Assembly (NCBI GenBank): GCA_900696645.1
Contig: CAADGV010000009.1
Span: 62,001-126,000 of the forward strand
Reading direction: 5' to 3'
DNA: 64,000 nucleotides
Source: an uncultured Chlorobiota bacterium
GTDB taxonomy: Bacteria > Bacteroidota > Ignavibacteria > UBA10030 > UBA6906
Shown here: in pieces, positions 43,762 through 53,335 of the stretch
How positions within the stretch are numbered: position 1 is the stretch's first letter
How the letters are laid out: every line of letters begins with the position of its first letter
The notes under the pieces: generated by a model
What the model saw: the letters and a program-made list of their open reading frames with translations, nothing else
Databases searched by the model: none
What the model was told of the DNA's origin: nothing
Made by a program: the position numbers and the translations under genes

Positions 43762-44097
43762 CATTTGATAGCCACAGAGACACAAAGACACAGAGTTTTA
43801 TTCAGAGAACTACGGCAAAGGACGTGATTACAGAGGAGTGGTTACCTCTCTCGCCCCAAAAATCTCTGTATCTCCGTGCCTCTGTGGCGAGCCATTCTAG
43901 GTTTTTACCAGCGGCTTGTTTTTCCATCCGATATTTCCGTTTTTGTTTTCCATCTCTGTTGCACAAGATAATAAGCATCCGCCTGACATGCGCAAGCACA
44001 TTTCCTCCATTCCCTTCTTACTGTGTGTACTCTTCCCTCCAAGGTGTTCCTGGAGAATCTGCACTACGCGTGTGACAGAGGGAGTGAGGGTTGAGTG
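43762..44097. repeat. CACAGAG-type long stem-loop (43771-43888) in gene-free gap
   Basis: Arms 43771-43798 (starts GCCACAGAGACACAAAG) and 43861-43888 (ends CCTCTGTGGC) are complementary at 23 of 28 positions. They enclose about 60 bases. The rest of the gap to 44097 shows no gene. GAGGGAGTGAGGG near 44079 is the ribosome site of the sigma factor. Confidence 0.6.
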
Positions 44098-45372
44098 ATG
44101 AATGATGCCGCTGACATCAAAGTTCGCGAAACCATTGACGGACTCTATCGAACCGAATCGCGCCGCATTCTCTCAACGCTGATTCGCCTTCTCGGCGATT
44201 TTGATCTTGCCGAGGAGGCAATGCATGATGCCTTCGCCGCTGCAATGGAGAAATGGGCCGAAGAAGGCATACCCGCGAACCCATGGGCGTGGCTTGTTTC
44301 CGCAGGGCGTTTCAAAGGAATTGACGTCATGCGGCGGCAGTCGCGGAAAGACGAATCGAGCGCGGATACGATTGAACAGCTCGAAGCCGAAAGCAACGAT
44401 CCCGCAGAGATTGCCGATCGCGCCGTCAAAGACGACGAGTTGCGATTGATCTTCACATGCTGCCATCCCGCCCTTGCGCCGGATGCCCGCATTGCATTGA
44501 CGCTTCGCGAAGTGTGCGGACTTACCACGGAAGAGATTGCCCGGGCGTTTCTTACAACTCCATCAACTCTTGCACAACGCATTGTCCGCGCAAAGGCGAA
44601 AATCCGTGATGCGGGTATTCCGTACAAAGTTCCTTCACAGGAAGATCTCCCCGAACGTCTCGAAGCCGTTCTGCATGTTATCTACCTTGTGTTCAATGAA
44701 GGCTATTCGGCATCATCGGGCGACTCGCTGACGCGGGCTGATTTGTCGGGCGAGGCGATCAGGCTTGGCAGGCTGCTGCTGGAGTTACTGCCTGCGAATC
44801 CGCAAGCGGCCGCGTTCGAGCCGGAAGTGACAGGACTTGTCGCATTGATGCTGTTGCAGGAGTCGCGAAGAGCCGCCCGTTCGTCTGCCGAAGGCGATCT
44901 TGTTTTGCTGGAGGATCAGAATCGTTCCCTCTGGAATCAGGAGACGATTCGGGAGGGAACGCAGCTTGTGCGTCGAGCCCTTGCCTCGCAGAGGTTCGGA
45001 ACGTACACACTGCAGGCGGCAATTGCCGCCGTTCATGCGGAGGCGCCCACCGCCGCAGCAACGGATTGGGCACAGATTGTTGCATTGTACGATGTGTTGC
45101 TGCAAATGGCCCCTTCGCCCGTTGTCGAGTTGAACCGCGCCGTTGCCGTGGCGCTGAGCAGCAGTCCCGAAGCCGGGTTGCAGATTATTGACGGCATCCT
45201 TGCCCGCGGCGATCTATCCGACTACCATCTTGCACACTCCGCCCGCGCAGATTTGTGCCGAAGATTGGGCAGACACGCTGAGGCGAGGGAGTCATATAAG
45301 CGTGCGCTTGCGCTCACACGTCTCGAGCCGGAGCGGAGGTTCTTGGAGAGAAGGCTGAATGAAGTGGTGTAG
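44098..45372 (+). CDS. ECF42-type sigma factor with C-terminal helical domain
   Basis: This 424-residue protein has sigma region 2 (about residues 8-75, LLGDFDLAEEAMHDAFAAA, WAWLVSAGRFKGIDVMRR) and region 4 (about 115-175, REVCGLTTEEIARAFLTT, LAQRIVRAKAKIRDAG). A TPR-like C-terminal extension of about 230 residues (NEGYSASSGD, LNRAVAVALSSSPEAG) follows. This is the ECF42 group, known to be linked with DGPF/YCII proteins and to use the extension in place of a classical anti-sigma. Five such proteins lie 2-5 kb downstream. A GTG at 44095 is an alternative start. Confidence 0.9.
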   Translation: MNDAADIKVRETIDGLYRTESRRILSTLIRLLGDFDLAEEAMHDAFAAAMEKWAEEGIPANPWAWLVSAGRFKGIDVMRRQSRKDESSADTIEQLEAESNDPAEIADRAVKDDELRLIFTCCHPALAPDARIALTLREVCGLTTEEIARAFLTTPSTLAQRIVRAKAKIRDAGIPYKVPSQEDLPERLEAVLHVIYLVFNEGYSASSGDSLTRADLSGEAIRLGRLLLELLPANPQAAAFEPEVTGLVALMLLQESRRAARSSAEGDLVLLEDQNRSLWNQETIREGTQLVRRALASQRFGTYTLQAAIAAVHAEAPTAAATDWAQIVALYDVLLQMAPSPVVELNRAVAVALSSSPEAGLQIIDGILARGDLSDYHLAHSARADLCRRLGRHAEARESYKRALALTRLEPERRFLERRLNEVV

Positions 45373-45401
45373 AAGATGTCGGAAATTCCCTGTATCCGGC
45401 T

Positions 45402-45459
45402 GAAAATCGTCCATCAGGTGGATGAAAATCGTCCACTTAATGGTTGATTATCATCCACC
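45402..45459. promoter_or_regulatory. direct and inverted repeats before AAA gene
   Basis: GAAAATCGTCCA occurs at 45402-45413 and 45424-45435, a 22-base period or two helical turns. GGTGGATGAAAATC (45417-45430) pairs with GATTATCATCCACC (45446-45459), 13 of 14. The position 20-75 bp before the AAA gene start suggests an operator, or a mobile-element end. Confidence 0.5.
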
Positions 45460-45478
45460 GAATTGCTATTATCTTGTC

Positions 45479-46714
45479 ATGATTCACCGCCTCGTCACTC
45501 CCAAAATCCTTGCTGCGCTTCAAGACACTCCGGTTGTTACGTTGGTCGGCGCACGGCAGACAGGAAAGAGCACGCTGACAAAATGGTTGGCTTCAGAGAA
45601 GTATTCCGCCCGCTATCTCACACTTGACGATGCAGCCGTACTTGCAGCGGCCACCTCAAATCCGCACGGGTTTGTAGATGCCTTGGAAGGCCCTGTCATT
45701 CTCGATGAAGTACAGCGCGCACCTGATCTTTTTCTTGCAATCAAATCGTCGGTGGACAGAAACCGCAAGCCGGGCAGGTTTCTCCTGACAGGATCGGCAA
45801 ACGTCCTGCTGCTTCCCCGCATCGCTGATTCGCTGGCTGGCAGGATGGAGATTCTCACGCTTTGGCCTTTTTCGCAGAGGGAGTTGGAGGGAAAAGACGG
45901 GTCAGTCATTGACATGCTCTTTGCAAACCGGCTTGAACTTCGGAGCCCCGCCGACAAAACCGGAAAGGTAAAACTGGTTGAGAGAATTATTGCCGGTGGA
46001 TTTCCTGAAGCTGTACAACGAACAGAGCATGGACGTCGAGCATCGTGGTTCGGCTCGTTTGTTACGACAATACTTCAGCGTGACATTCGTGAGTTGGCCA
46101 ACATCGAAGGCTTGACGACATTGCCCCGCCTTCTCAATTTGCTTGCCACCCGCATCGGTTCGTTGCTGAACTTCGCAGAGCTTTCGAACACAGCTTCGAT
46201 TCCCCAGACCACGCTGAAGCGCTACATGACATTGCTTGAAACAACATACCTGACACGACTTCTTCCGGCTTGGTCGTCCCATTTTGGGAAACGTCTGGTC
46301 AAGACTCCCAAGCTCTATCTTGCAGACACAGGCCTTGGCGCATACCTGCTGGGAATGAATAGCTCGCAACTGCAAGCCAATCCAACAGTGTTCGGACATC
46401 TCCTTGAGGCGTTCGTTCTTGCAGAACTTGTAAAACAATCCGGCTGGTCTGACACAGGTTGTCGACTGTATCATTTCCGTACCCACAACGGCCAGGAAGT
46501 GGACTTTGTGCTGGAACGGGATGATGGTGCTGTTGTCGGCGTAGAAGTGAAATCATCCGCAAGTGTGGATAGCGGGACATTTTCCGGACTCAAAATTCTC
46601 TCAGAAGCTTGCGGGGCCAAATTCAAGCGGGGTATCGTACTCTACACCGGACGTGAAGTCGTTGGATTTGAAAAGAACATGCATGCAGTTCCCGTGGAAA
46701 CACTTTGGGGCTGA
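45479..46714 (+). CDS. AAA ATPase with DUF4143 domain
   Basis: This 411-residue protein has an N-terminal AAA_14-type ATPase: Walker A GARQTGKST with Lys30, Walker B ILDEVQ, and LTGSANVLLLPRI. The C-terminal DUF4143 portion resembles a restriction-endonuclease fold (GQEVDFVLERDD, GVEVKSS). The family is widespread and often mobile or defence-associated, but its function is undefined. It sits between the ECF42 gene and its likely regulon. No Shine-Dalgarno is visible. Confidence 0.85.
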   Translation: MIHRLVTPKILAALQDTPVVTLVGARQTGKSTLTKWLASEKYSARYLTLDDAAVLAAATSNPHGFVDALEGPVILDEVQRAPDLFLAIKSSVDRNRKPGRFLLTGSANVLLLPRIADSLAGRMEILTLWPFSQRELEGKDGSVIDMLFANRLELRSPADKTGKVKLVERIIAGGFPEAVQRTEHGRRASWFGSFVTTILQRDIRELANIEGLTTLPRLLNLLATRIGSLLNFAELSNTASIPQTTLKRYMTLLETTYLTRLLPAWSSHFGKRLVKTPKLYLADTGLGAYLLGMNSSQLQANPTVFGHLLEAFVLAELVKQSGWSDTGCRLYHFRTHNGQEVDFVLERDDGAVVGVEVKSSASVDSGTFSGLKILSEACGAKFKRGIVLYTGREVVGFEKNMHAVPVETLWG

Positions 46715-46859
46715 GCATTGTTAGTCGCTTATCTATTTGGTCCGAGCCTTCCTGTCATATGCGCAAAACCATTCTCATATACGGCGTTGCTCTTCAGGTT
46801 CTTCCAGCCCTGTTCAAGTTTATCGAAGTTCTTCCTGCCTAACTTTGAAAGAGACGCAA

Positions 46860-47234
46860 ATGAAAGCCACAACATTGAAAGAAAAAGCCGCAGACTGCCT
46901 GCGGCTTGTTGCCTCGGGAAACATCAGCGACGCGTACACATACGTCGGCCCCGGGTTTCTTCATCACAATCCTTACTTCCGAGGCGACGCCGCGTCGTTG
47001 CGAACCGCAATGGAGGAGAATGCCGCGGAACACCCCGACAAAATCCTGGACATCAAGCTGACGCTGCAGGAGGGCGAGTACGTTGCCGTCTTCTCGCATA
47101 TCAGGCAAAATCGTGAAGACAGGGGAGCGGCCGTTGTTCACATCTTCCGGTTCAAGGATGGCCTCATTGCCGAGATGTGGGATATAGGCCAGGCTGTTCC
47201 CGAGCAATCTCCAAACGAAAACGGGATGTTTTGA
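46860..47234 (+). CDS. SnoaL/NTF2-like small protein
   Basis: This 124-residue protein has the NTF2-like cone-fold pattern: repeats of acidic helices, then YVGPGFLHHNPYFRGD, VAVFSHIRQ and VHIFRFKDGLIAEMWDIGQ. SnoaL-like proteins are small-molecule isomerases, hydrolases or orphan binding proteins. It is the first of the small-protein genes after the AAA gene and could be part of the sigma-factor regulon (inference). The start at 46860 follows AAAGAGACG. Confidence 0.78.
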   Translation: MKATTLKEKAADCLRLVASGNISDAYTYVGPGFLHHNPYFRGDAASLRTAMEENAAEHPDKILDIKLTLQEGEYVAVFSHIRQNREDRGAAVVHIFRFKDGLIAEMWDIGQAVPEQSPNENGMF

Positions 47235-47356
47235 GGCGGACATTGTATAGGGAATTCTGTAACCAGATTTACTGTCTTCCCCCTGTCGATTTCAGCCTTC
47301 GCCAATCGACTACAAGGTGGAAGGTCGAATCAATAACAAGACACACGGGAGTAGAC

Positions 47357-47773
47357 ATGCGGTTCATGATTATAGTCAAAGCAAACAAGGACTCCGAAAA
47401 GGGAGTTATGCCCGAGCCGGAACGGATGGGTGAAATGGCCACTTATCACGAGCAATTGGCAAAAGCCGGTGTGCTGGTCGATGCCTCAGGACTTCAGGCA
47501 AGCTCGAAGGGCTGGCGCATCAGGTACTCGGGCGGCAACCGCATCGTCACCGACGGCCCGTTCGCTGAGACGAAGGAACTGATTGCCGGCTACACCATCA
47601 TCAAAGTCAGATCCAGGGACGAGGCGTTGGATTGGGCTAAACGCTTCCCCAACCTCGCCGGGTCGGGTAAAGAATGTGAGATTGAAGTGAGGCAGATGTT
47701 CGAACTGGAAGATTTCGAGCCGAATCCGGCGATTGAACGCTTTCGTGAGATTGGTGTGGGTACACAGGAGTAA
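47357..47773 (+). CDS. YCII-related DGPF protein 1
   Basis: This 138-residue dimeric alpha/beta-barrel protein carries the DGPF motif ([19 protein letters not shown]) and an N-terminal MRFMIIVKANKDSE strand. DGPF proteins are typical ECF42 partners; their biochemical role is unknown. GGGAG precedes the start at 47357. It is the first of five paralogues. Its C-terminal tail (FELEDFEPNPAIERF) resembles that of the fourth copy. Confidence 0.85.
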   Translation: MRFMIIVKANKDSEKGVMPEPERMGEMATYHEQLAKAGVLVDASGLQASSKGWRIRYSGGNRIVTDGPFAETKELIAGYTIIKVRSRDEALDWAKRFPNLAGSGKECEIEVRQMFELEDFEPNPAIERFREIGVGTQE

Positions 47774-47814
47774 ACTCATTTGAATTTTCGCTTTGAATAG
47801 CTAAGGGCTCTGCG

Positions 47815-48177
47815 ATGAAATACATGCTGCTGGTCTATTACAACGAAAAGGAAATGAGCGACGCCGAGCGGGATCGATGCTATGTTGATTCCGCCCGGCT
47901 CTCGCGTGACCTTGCAGCCGAAGGCAAGTTCGTTGATGCGAGTCCGCTGCAATTGATTGACACGGCAACAAGTGTCCGGGTACGCAACGGCAAAAAGCTT
48001 GTAACCGATGGCCCGTTTGCGGAAACGCACGAACAACTCGGCGGCTATTATCTCGTAGATGCCAACGACTTGGACGAGGCAATCGGGATTGCAACGCGAA
48101 TTCCTGTGGCAACTCTCGGCACTATCGAAATTCGCCCTGTTTTGGAGATTCCGGGCTTGCCCACTGGAGGGACGTAG
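47815..48177 (+). CDS. YCII-related DGPF protein 2
   Basis: This 120-residue copy has [36 protein letters not shown] and a shorter tail than copy 1. AGGG lies just upstream. It is more like copies 3 and 5 than 1 and 4, suggesting two sublines within the array. Function is unknown; sigma-factor regulation is inferred from context. Confidence 0.87.
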   Translation: MKYMLLVYYNEKEMSDAERDRCYVDSARLSRDLAAEGKFVDASPLQLIDTATSVRVRNGKKLVTDGPFAETHEQLGGYYLVDANDLDEAIGIATRIPVATLGTIEIRPVLEIPGLPTGGT

Positions 48178-48318
48178 TTTGTCCCGCAGGTGGGCTTGCC
48201 CCACCGTAGTTAGTGACGCCACTGTTTTTCATTCAGGAGTATTCCCCCTGAAGGTCGATTCCGCCCTCCGCAAATCGGCTAACTGATGCAAGCGGTTTTC
48301 AATTCTGTAGGAGAATAC

Positions 48319-48690
48319 ATGAAATACCTCTGTCTCGCATACGAAGAGGAAAGCATTCTCAACTCCCTCACCAAAAGTGAGTGGGAGGTATTGAGAAAGG
48401 AAACGCTCGACTACGTGAACGATCTGAAGAACAACGGCCGTCTTATCGCCGCCGAACCGCTGCAAAGTGTGAAGCTTGCCTCGACGGTTCGAGTCCGTGG
48501 CGGCAAGGTCTCGATTACCGACGGCCCCTTCGCCGAAACGAAAGAGACCCTCGGGGGATTTTTTCTGATTAATGCGAGGGATTTGAATGAGGCGATCCAG
48601 GTTGCATCGAAATGGCCCTCGGCCCGGTTGGGGAGTATCGAGGTGAGGCCAATCGAAGAGAGGTTGCCCGAAGAACGGCGGTACAGTTGA
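48319..48690 (+). CDS. YCII-related DGPF protein 3
   Basis: This 123-residue copy has [35 protein letters not shown] and ASKWPSARLGSIEVRPI. AGGAG precedes the ATG at 48319; an in-frame ATG at 48286 is farther from a good site. Function is unknown. Confidence 0.86.
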   Translation: MKYLCLAYEEESILNSLTKSEWEVLRKETLDYVNDLKNNGRLIAAEPLQSVKLASTVRVRGGKVSITDGPFAETKETLGGFFLINARDLNEAIQVASKWPSARLGSIEVRPIEERLPEERRYS

Positions 48691-48788
48691 GTAAGCGGGT
48701 GTCGAATCCCAGCCTTATCAATCGACCATTTAATGAACTGAACAAGAAATTTCACACTTCAACATAAGACGGTAAAGGAGATACGCTA

Positions 48789-49241
48789 ATGCGCTTCATG
48801 ATGATGATGATTCCGAGAATTTATCAACCCGGTATTCCGGATTCGGAGAAGCCTGGACCGGGATTTGCCCCTCCTGCAGATGCCGTTGAACGCATGATGA
48901 AGTATAATGAGGCACTGGCAAAAGCCGGAGTGTTGCTTGCTCTCGATGGACTTCACCCGGTAGCCAACGGTTTCCGCGTTTCGTTTGCCGACGGAAAGCC
49001 GAAGGTAACCGACGGCCCCTTCATTGAAACAAAGGAAGTGGTCGGCGGCTACTGGCTTATTGACGTGAAATCGAAAGAAGAGGCAATCGAATGGGCGAAG
49101 CAGATTCCTGCCGACCGCGGCGACGTCATCGAAGTCCGGCAGATTTTTGAGATGGAGGATTTCCCGGAAGATGTGCAGCAAGCGGCCAACAATCCAACAG
49201 TCGAAGCTCAGCTCGAAAAACAGAAGGAGAAGAAATTATGA
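48789..49241 (+). CDS. YCII-related DGPF protein 4
   Basis: This 150-residue copy, the longest, has [15 protein letters not shown], a [15 protein letters not shown] helix, [19 protein letters not shown] and an acidic C-terminal tail. AAAGGAG precedes the ATG. Its stop overlaps the start of copy 5 (ATGA), so these two are translationally coupled. Confidence 0.87.
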   Translation: MRFMMMMIPRIYQPGIPDSEKPGPGFAPPADAVERMMKYNEALAKAGVLLALDGLHPVANGFRVSFADGKPKVTDGPFIETKEVVGGYWLIDVKSKEEAIEWAKQIPADRGDVIEVRQIFEMEDFPEDVQQAANNPTVEAQLEKQKEKKL

Positions 49242-49630
49242 AATTCATTTACCTCGGCTACATCGACCAGCATGGCTGGGAAGCAACTTCGCGATCGGAA
49301 CAACACAGCATGATGGATGAATGTTTTGCCTACGACGATATCCTTAGGAGTAAGGGCCATTTTGCCGGCGGAGAAGCGCTTGACAATGCCTGCAAAGCCA
49401 AAACGCTGCGGTTCCGGAATGGCAAGGTCTCTGTTACGGACGGCCCGTTCGCCGAGACGAAAGAACAGTTGGGCGGTATCCTGATTCTCGAAGCGAGAGA
49501 CATGAATCACGCCGTCGAACTTATGTCGAAGCATCCGGGCGTGAAGGCGGGTCCGTTCGAGATTCGGCCTGCTGTTGATCTGTCCGAAATGGTGGCCGGG
49601 AGCGAGCGCCGCCGATCAACGTCGAAGTAA
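49238..49630 (+). CDS. YCII-related DGPF protein 5
   Basis: This 130-residue copy has [36 protein letters not shown] and [11 protein letters not shown]. Coupled to copy 4 by a 4-bp overlap, it probably forms hetero- or homodimers with it (inference). Confidence 0.87.
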   Translation: MKFIYLGYIDQHGWEATSRSEQHSMMDECFAYDDILRSKGHFAGGEALDNACKAKTLRFRNGKVSVTDGPFAETKEQLGGILILEARDMNHAVELMSKHPGVKAGPFEIRPAVDLSEMVAGSERRRSTSK

Positions 49631-49700
49631 CGTAACCAATGGAAACAGTGAGCGCATGTTGTCGTAGATTCCACTTACAGAATCCAGGAGTATGAAAAAC

Positions 49701-50258
<558 letters not shown>

Positions 50259-50348
50259 GTGAGTGTGCCGGAATGTGAAACAACGTTGAACGAGTGTTCG
50301 AGAGGAAGAAATTGCGTATTCATAGATCAATCATAAGGAGTTCCAGCC

Positions 50349-50783
50349 ATGCCTTCACTCAACCCCTATCTCAATTTTGCCGGAAACACCGAAGAGGCTT
50401 TCAATTTCTACAAGTCGGTATTCGGCGGTGAGTTTCAATCCCTGCAGCGTTTCAGAGATGTGCCGCCTGAGGGAGGTAACATCCCTGAAAATGAAAAAGA
50501 CAAAATCATGCATATAGCGCTACCGATCGGCAAGGGCAATATGTTGATGGCCACAGATGCACTGGAGTGCATGGGACAGAAATTGACTGTCGGCGACAAT
50601 TTCTATATCACTATACAGCCAGACAGCAGGGAGGAAGCGGATAAGCTTTTCAACGGACTCTCGGCCGGAGGCAAAGTCGAAATGCCGATGCAGGATATGT
50701 TCTGGGGAGCTTACTATGGCTCGTTACGGGACAAGTTCGGCATCCAGTGGATGATTAATTACGATACCAACCAGAAGAAGTAG
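50349..50783 (+). CDS. PhnB-like VOC-family protein
   Basis: This 144-residue glyoxalase/VOC-fold protein has the PhnB/YjdN pattern NPYLNFAGNTEEAFNFYKSVFGGEF and DKFGIQWMINYD. PhnB-like proteins lack a known reaction. AAGGAG precedes the ATG. It is one of several small-fold genes in the sigma-factor island. Confidence 0.86.
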   Translation: MPSLNPYLNFAGNTEEAFNFYKSVFGGEFQSLQRFRDVPPEGGNIPENEKDKIMHIALPIGKGNMLMATDALECMGQKLTVGDNFYITIQPDSREEADKLFNGLSAGGKVEMPMQDMFWGAYYGSLRDKFGIQWMINYDTNQKK

Positions 50784-50792
50784 GAGGATATA

Positions 50793-51257
50793 ATGGACAC
50801 GCTGAATTTCTCAATCACCATCAACGCCCCGAAAGAAAAAGTCTGGAACACATTGCTCGGCGATGAATCGTACAGGGCGTGGACGGAGGTATTCTCGCCC
50901 GGTTCCCACTACGTCGGTAACTGGGACAAGGGAAGCAAAATTCTCTTTCTTGCTCCCGTCCAAAACGGCGGCATGTCCGGCATGGTCAGCAGAATCAAAG
51001 AAAACCGTCTCCACGAATTCATCTCCATCGAACATCTTGGAATGGTTGAGAACGGAAAAGAAGATACCTCGAGCGAGGCTGTAAAAGTTTGGGCAGGCGT
51101 CCATGAGAACTATACGTTCAAGGAGTCGGGAGGGACAACGGAAGTGTCTGTGGAAATGGATTCAGTGAAGGAATATGAGGAGATGTTCATGAATATGTGG
51201 CCGCAAGCCTTGCAGAAACTTAAGACGATAGCGGAAAAGCAATCGGGAAACAGGTGA
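50793..51257 (+). CDS. SRPBCC/AHSA1-like protein
   Basis: This 154-residue START-like protein has ITINAPKEKVWNTLLGDESYRAWTEVF and a C-terminal MWPQALQKLKTIAE helix, as in AHSA1-domain proteins. These bind hydrophobic ligands or Hsp90 in eukaryotes; bacterial members often lie beside PhnB-like and DGPF genes. GGAGG precedes the start. Its stop overlaps the next gene's GTG. Confidence 0.85.
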   Translation: MDTLNFSITINAPKEKVWNTLLGDESYRAWTEVFSPGSHYVGNWDKGSKILFLAPVQNGGMSGMVSRIKENRLHEFISIEHLGMVENGKEDTSSEAVKVWAGVHENYTFKESGGTTEVSVEMDSVKEYEEMFMNMWPQALQKLKTIAEKQSGNR

Positions 51258-51664
51258 AGAAAGACAACACGAGTATGCAAAGAGACATTCAAACGTACAA
51301 CAGGTCTTTGGCTCCCGCGGACAGGGAGATCTGCGAAACGCTAGCCGGAAAAATCGATCGAGGCTTGCCCGAAGCGGAGAGCAAAATCTGGCACGCACAT
51401 CCGGTATGGTTCCTGGACGGGAACCCCATCGTTGGGTACAGCAAGCTGAAAGATGCTGTGCGTCTCCTTTTCTGGAGCGGGCAATCGTTTGATGAGAAAG
51501 GCCTGAACCCCGAAGGAAGTTTCAAAGCAGCCGAAGCCCGCTACACTTCCTCCGCCGAAATCCGAATGAAAGACTTGCGTCGCTGGCTCAAGAAAGCGAA
51601 AGCAATCCAATGGGACTATAAAAACATCGTCAAACGGAAAGGGAAATTGGTCAGGTTGAAGTAG
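51254..51664 (+). CDS. DUF1801-family protein
   Basis: This 136-residue protein has the DUF1801 pattern ADREICETLAGKIDRGLPEAESKIWHAHPVWFLDGNPIVGYSK, split over the early core, and GLNPEGSFKAAEARYTS. Function is unknown. GTG at 51254 overlaps the upstream stop; ATG at 51275 is an equally possible start. Small-protein island member. Confidence 0.8.
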   Translation: MKKDNTSMQRDIQTYNRSLAPADREICETLAGKIDRGLPEAESKIWHAHPVWFLDGNPIVGYSKLKDAVRLLFWSGQSFDEKGLNPEGSFKAAEARYTSSAEIRMKDLRRWLKKAKAIQWDYKNIVKRKGKLVRLK

Positions 51665-51703
51665 CGACGGGGGGGACAACTTTGTTGAGGTGATGAGAAC
51701 GAT

Positions 51704-52282
51704 ATGTCCGAGACCAAATACCTTGCCCTGCTCCGCGGCATAAATGTCGGCGGCCACAATATCATCAAAATGGCGGACTTGAAATCATGCTTTGAGGAGA
51801 TGGAGTTCGCCGATGTAGTGACGTACATTCAAAGCGGCAACGTGATATTCGGTTCGAGCGAGAAGAACGAGACAACACTGACAAGCAAGATCGAACGAGG
51901 CTTGTCCGCCAGATTGCGGTACAACTCCCGCGTCCTGATCGTGTCGCATAAACAACTCCGTAGCGCTGTACAGGATGCTCCGACCGGATTCGGCAGTGAT
52001 CCCGCCCGGTACAGGTATGATGTGATCTTTCTGATGAAGCCGTTAGCGGCAAACAAGGCGATGGAGAGCATTACCGTTAAAGAAGGAGTTGACAAGGCGT
52101 ATGAAGGCCGGGGGCATTCTCTATTTCTCACGACTCATAGCAAAGGCATCACAAAGCCGGTTGACAAGAGTGATCTCACTTCCAATCTATCAAAACATGA
52201 CGATTCGAAATTGGAACACAACGACGAAACTGTTTGTCTTGATGGAAAACCGAACGGCAAAGTGAAGGCGTTCCATTTCTAA
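51704..52282 (+). CDS. DUF1697 protein with C-terminal frameshift
   Basis: Residues 1 to about 138 are a normal DUF1697 protein (TKYLALLRGINVGGHNIIKMADLK, SGNVIFGSSEKN). After GRG the open frame turns to unlike sequence. Reading one frame over from the G-run at 52110-52114 restores the expected end: ILYFSRLIAKASQSRL, then LPIYQNMTIRNWNTTTKL, ending at a stop at 52263-52265. Four G instead of five would repair the gene. It is either a frameshift mutation or a sequencing error. Function of DUF1697 is unknown. Confidence 0.8.
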   Translation: MSETKYLALLRGINVGGHNIIKMADLKSCFEEMEFADVVTYIQSGNVIFGSSEKNETTLTSKIERGLSARLRYNSRVLIVSHKQLRSAVQDAPTGFGSDPARYRYDVIFLMKPLAANKAMESITVKEGVDKAYEGRGHSLFLTTHSKGITKPVDKSDLTSNLSKHDDSKLEHNDETVCLDGKPNGKVKAFHF

Positions 52283-52303
52283 AAAGTAGAAGGAGCCACA
52301 CAA

Positions 52304-53308
52304 ATGAAAACATCGCTTTTGCTGACAGCAGTAGTCCTCTTCCTCGGCACATCAGCAACATCTACAAGGTCGCAAACATCAACGTTGAAAGGAGATTCCA
52401 TGACAAGAATTACTCCGTTCTTGTGGTTTGACACGCAGGCGGAAGAGGCCGCGACGTTCTACACATCCATCTTCAAGAATTCCAAACTCGGCAAGATTTC
52501 CCGCTATGGCAAGGAAGGCTATGAAATACACAAAAGGCCTGAAGGTTCGGCAATGACCGTGGAGTTTCAGCTTGAGGGACAATCATTCACCGCGCTGAAC
52601 GGCGGACCGCATTTCAAAATCAATCCTTCGATCTCCTTCTTTGTGATTCACGAATCAGAAGCAGAACTTGAAATCTTGTGGAAGAACCTTGCAGAGGGCG
52701 GAACTGTGTTGATGGAACTTCAGAAGTATGATTGGAGCGAGAAATACGGATGGGTGCAGGACAGGTTCGGAGTATCATGGCAGGTAAGTCTGGGAAAGAA
52801 AGCGGATGTCGGTCAGACGATCACGCCGTCGCTGTTGTTCGTCGGCACACAGCACGGCTGTGCTGAGGAAGCGGTGAAGCTGTACTCTTCCATCTTCAAG
52901 AATTCGAGCATTGCGGGGATGCTTCGCTACGGAGCGAGCGAGGGGGAAAAAGAGGGCACAGTCAAACACGCACAGTTCACGCTCGACGGCAACGTCTTTA
53001 TGGCGATGGAGAGCGGATTGGAACATGCATTTGCATTCAATGAGGCGATTTCGTTTGTTGTGCATTGTGAATCGCAGGAGCAGGTGGATTACTTCTGGGA
53101 GAACCTTTCCAGAGGCGGGGATGAAAAAGCCCAACAATGCGGTTGGTTGAAGGACAGGTTTGGCGTATCATGGCAGATTGTGCCAACGATTCTTCAAAAG
53201 ATGTTGCAGGATCCGGACAAATCAAAAGTCGGTCGAGTAACCAATGCGTTTCTTCAGATGAAGAAATTCGATATTGCAGCCCTTCAGAAAGCGTTCGAAG
53301 GGAAATAG
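52304..53308 (+). CDS. two-domain PhnB-like VOC protein with signal-like N-terminus
   Basis: This 334-residue protein has two tandem PhnB/3-demethylubiquinone methyltransferase-like VOC domains (about residues 36-165 and 172-310). The repeated cores are ITPFLWFDTQAEEAATFYTSIF and ITPSLLFVGTQHGCAEEAVKLYSSIF. Each ends in DRFGVSWQ. The first 25 residues look like a signal peptide, unusual for the family. A second start at 52400 (MTRITPF) has its own AAAGGAGA site, so a cytoplasmic form could be made. Both starts are well supported. Confidence 0.83.
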   Translation: MKTSLLLTAVVLFLGTSATSTRSQTSTLKGDSMTRITPFLWFDTQAEEAATFYTSIFKNSKLGKISRYGKEGYEIHKRPEGSAMTVEFQLEGQSFTALNGGPHFKINPSISFFVIHESEAELEILWKNLAEGGTVLMELQKYDWSEKYGWVQDRFGVSWQVSLGKKADVGQTITPSLLFVGTQHGCAEEAVKLYSSIFKNSSIAGMLRYGASEGEKEGTVKHAQFTLDGNVFMAMESGLEHAFAFNEAISFVVHCESQEQVDYFWENLSRGGDEKAQQCGWLKDRFGVSWQIVPTILQKMLQDPDKSKVGRVTNAFLQMKKFDIAALQKAFEGK

Positions 53309-53335
53309 TTCATCATAACAGAAGGAGGTTGACAT

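Noticed and set aside
43771-43888. possible CRISPR or small array
   Set aside because: The units form one imperfect inverted repeat, not regularly spaced direct repeats with unique spacers.
47357-49630. possible recent tandem duplication caused by assembly
   Set aside because: The five DGPF proteins differ widely in length and sequence, so they are old paralogues.
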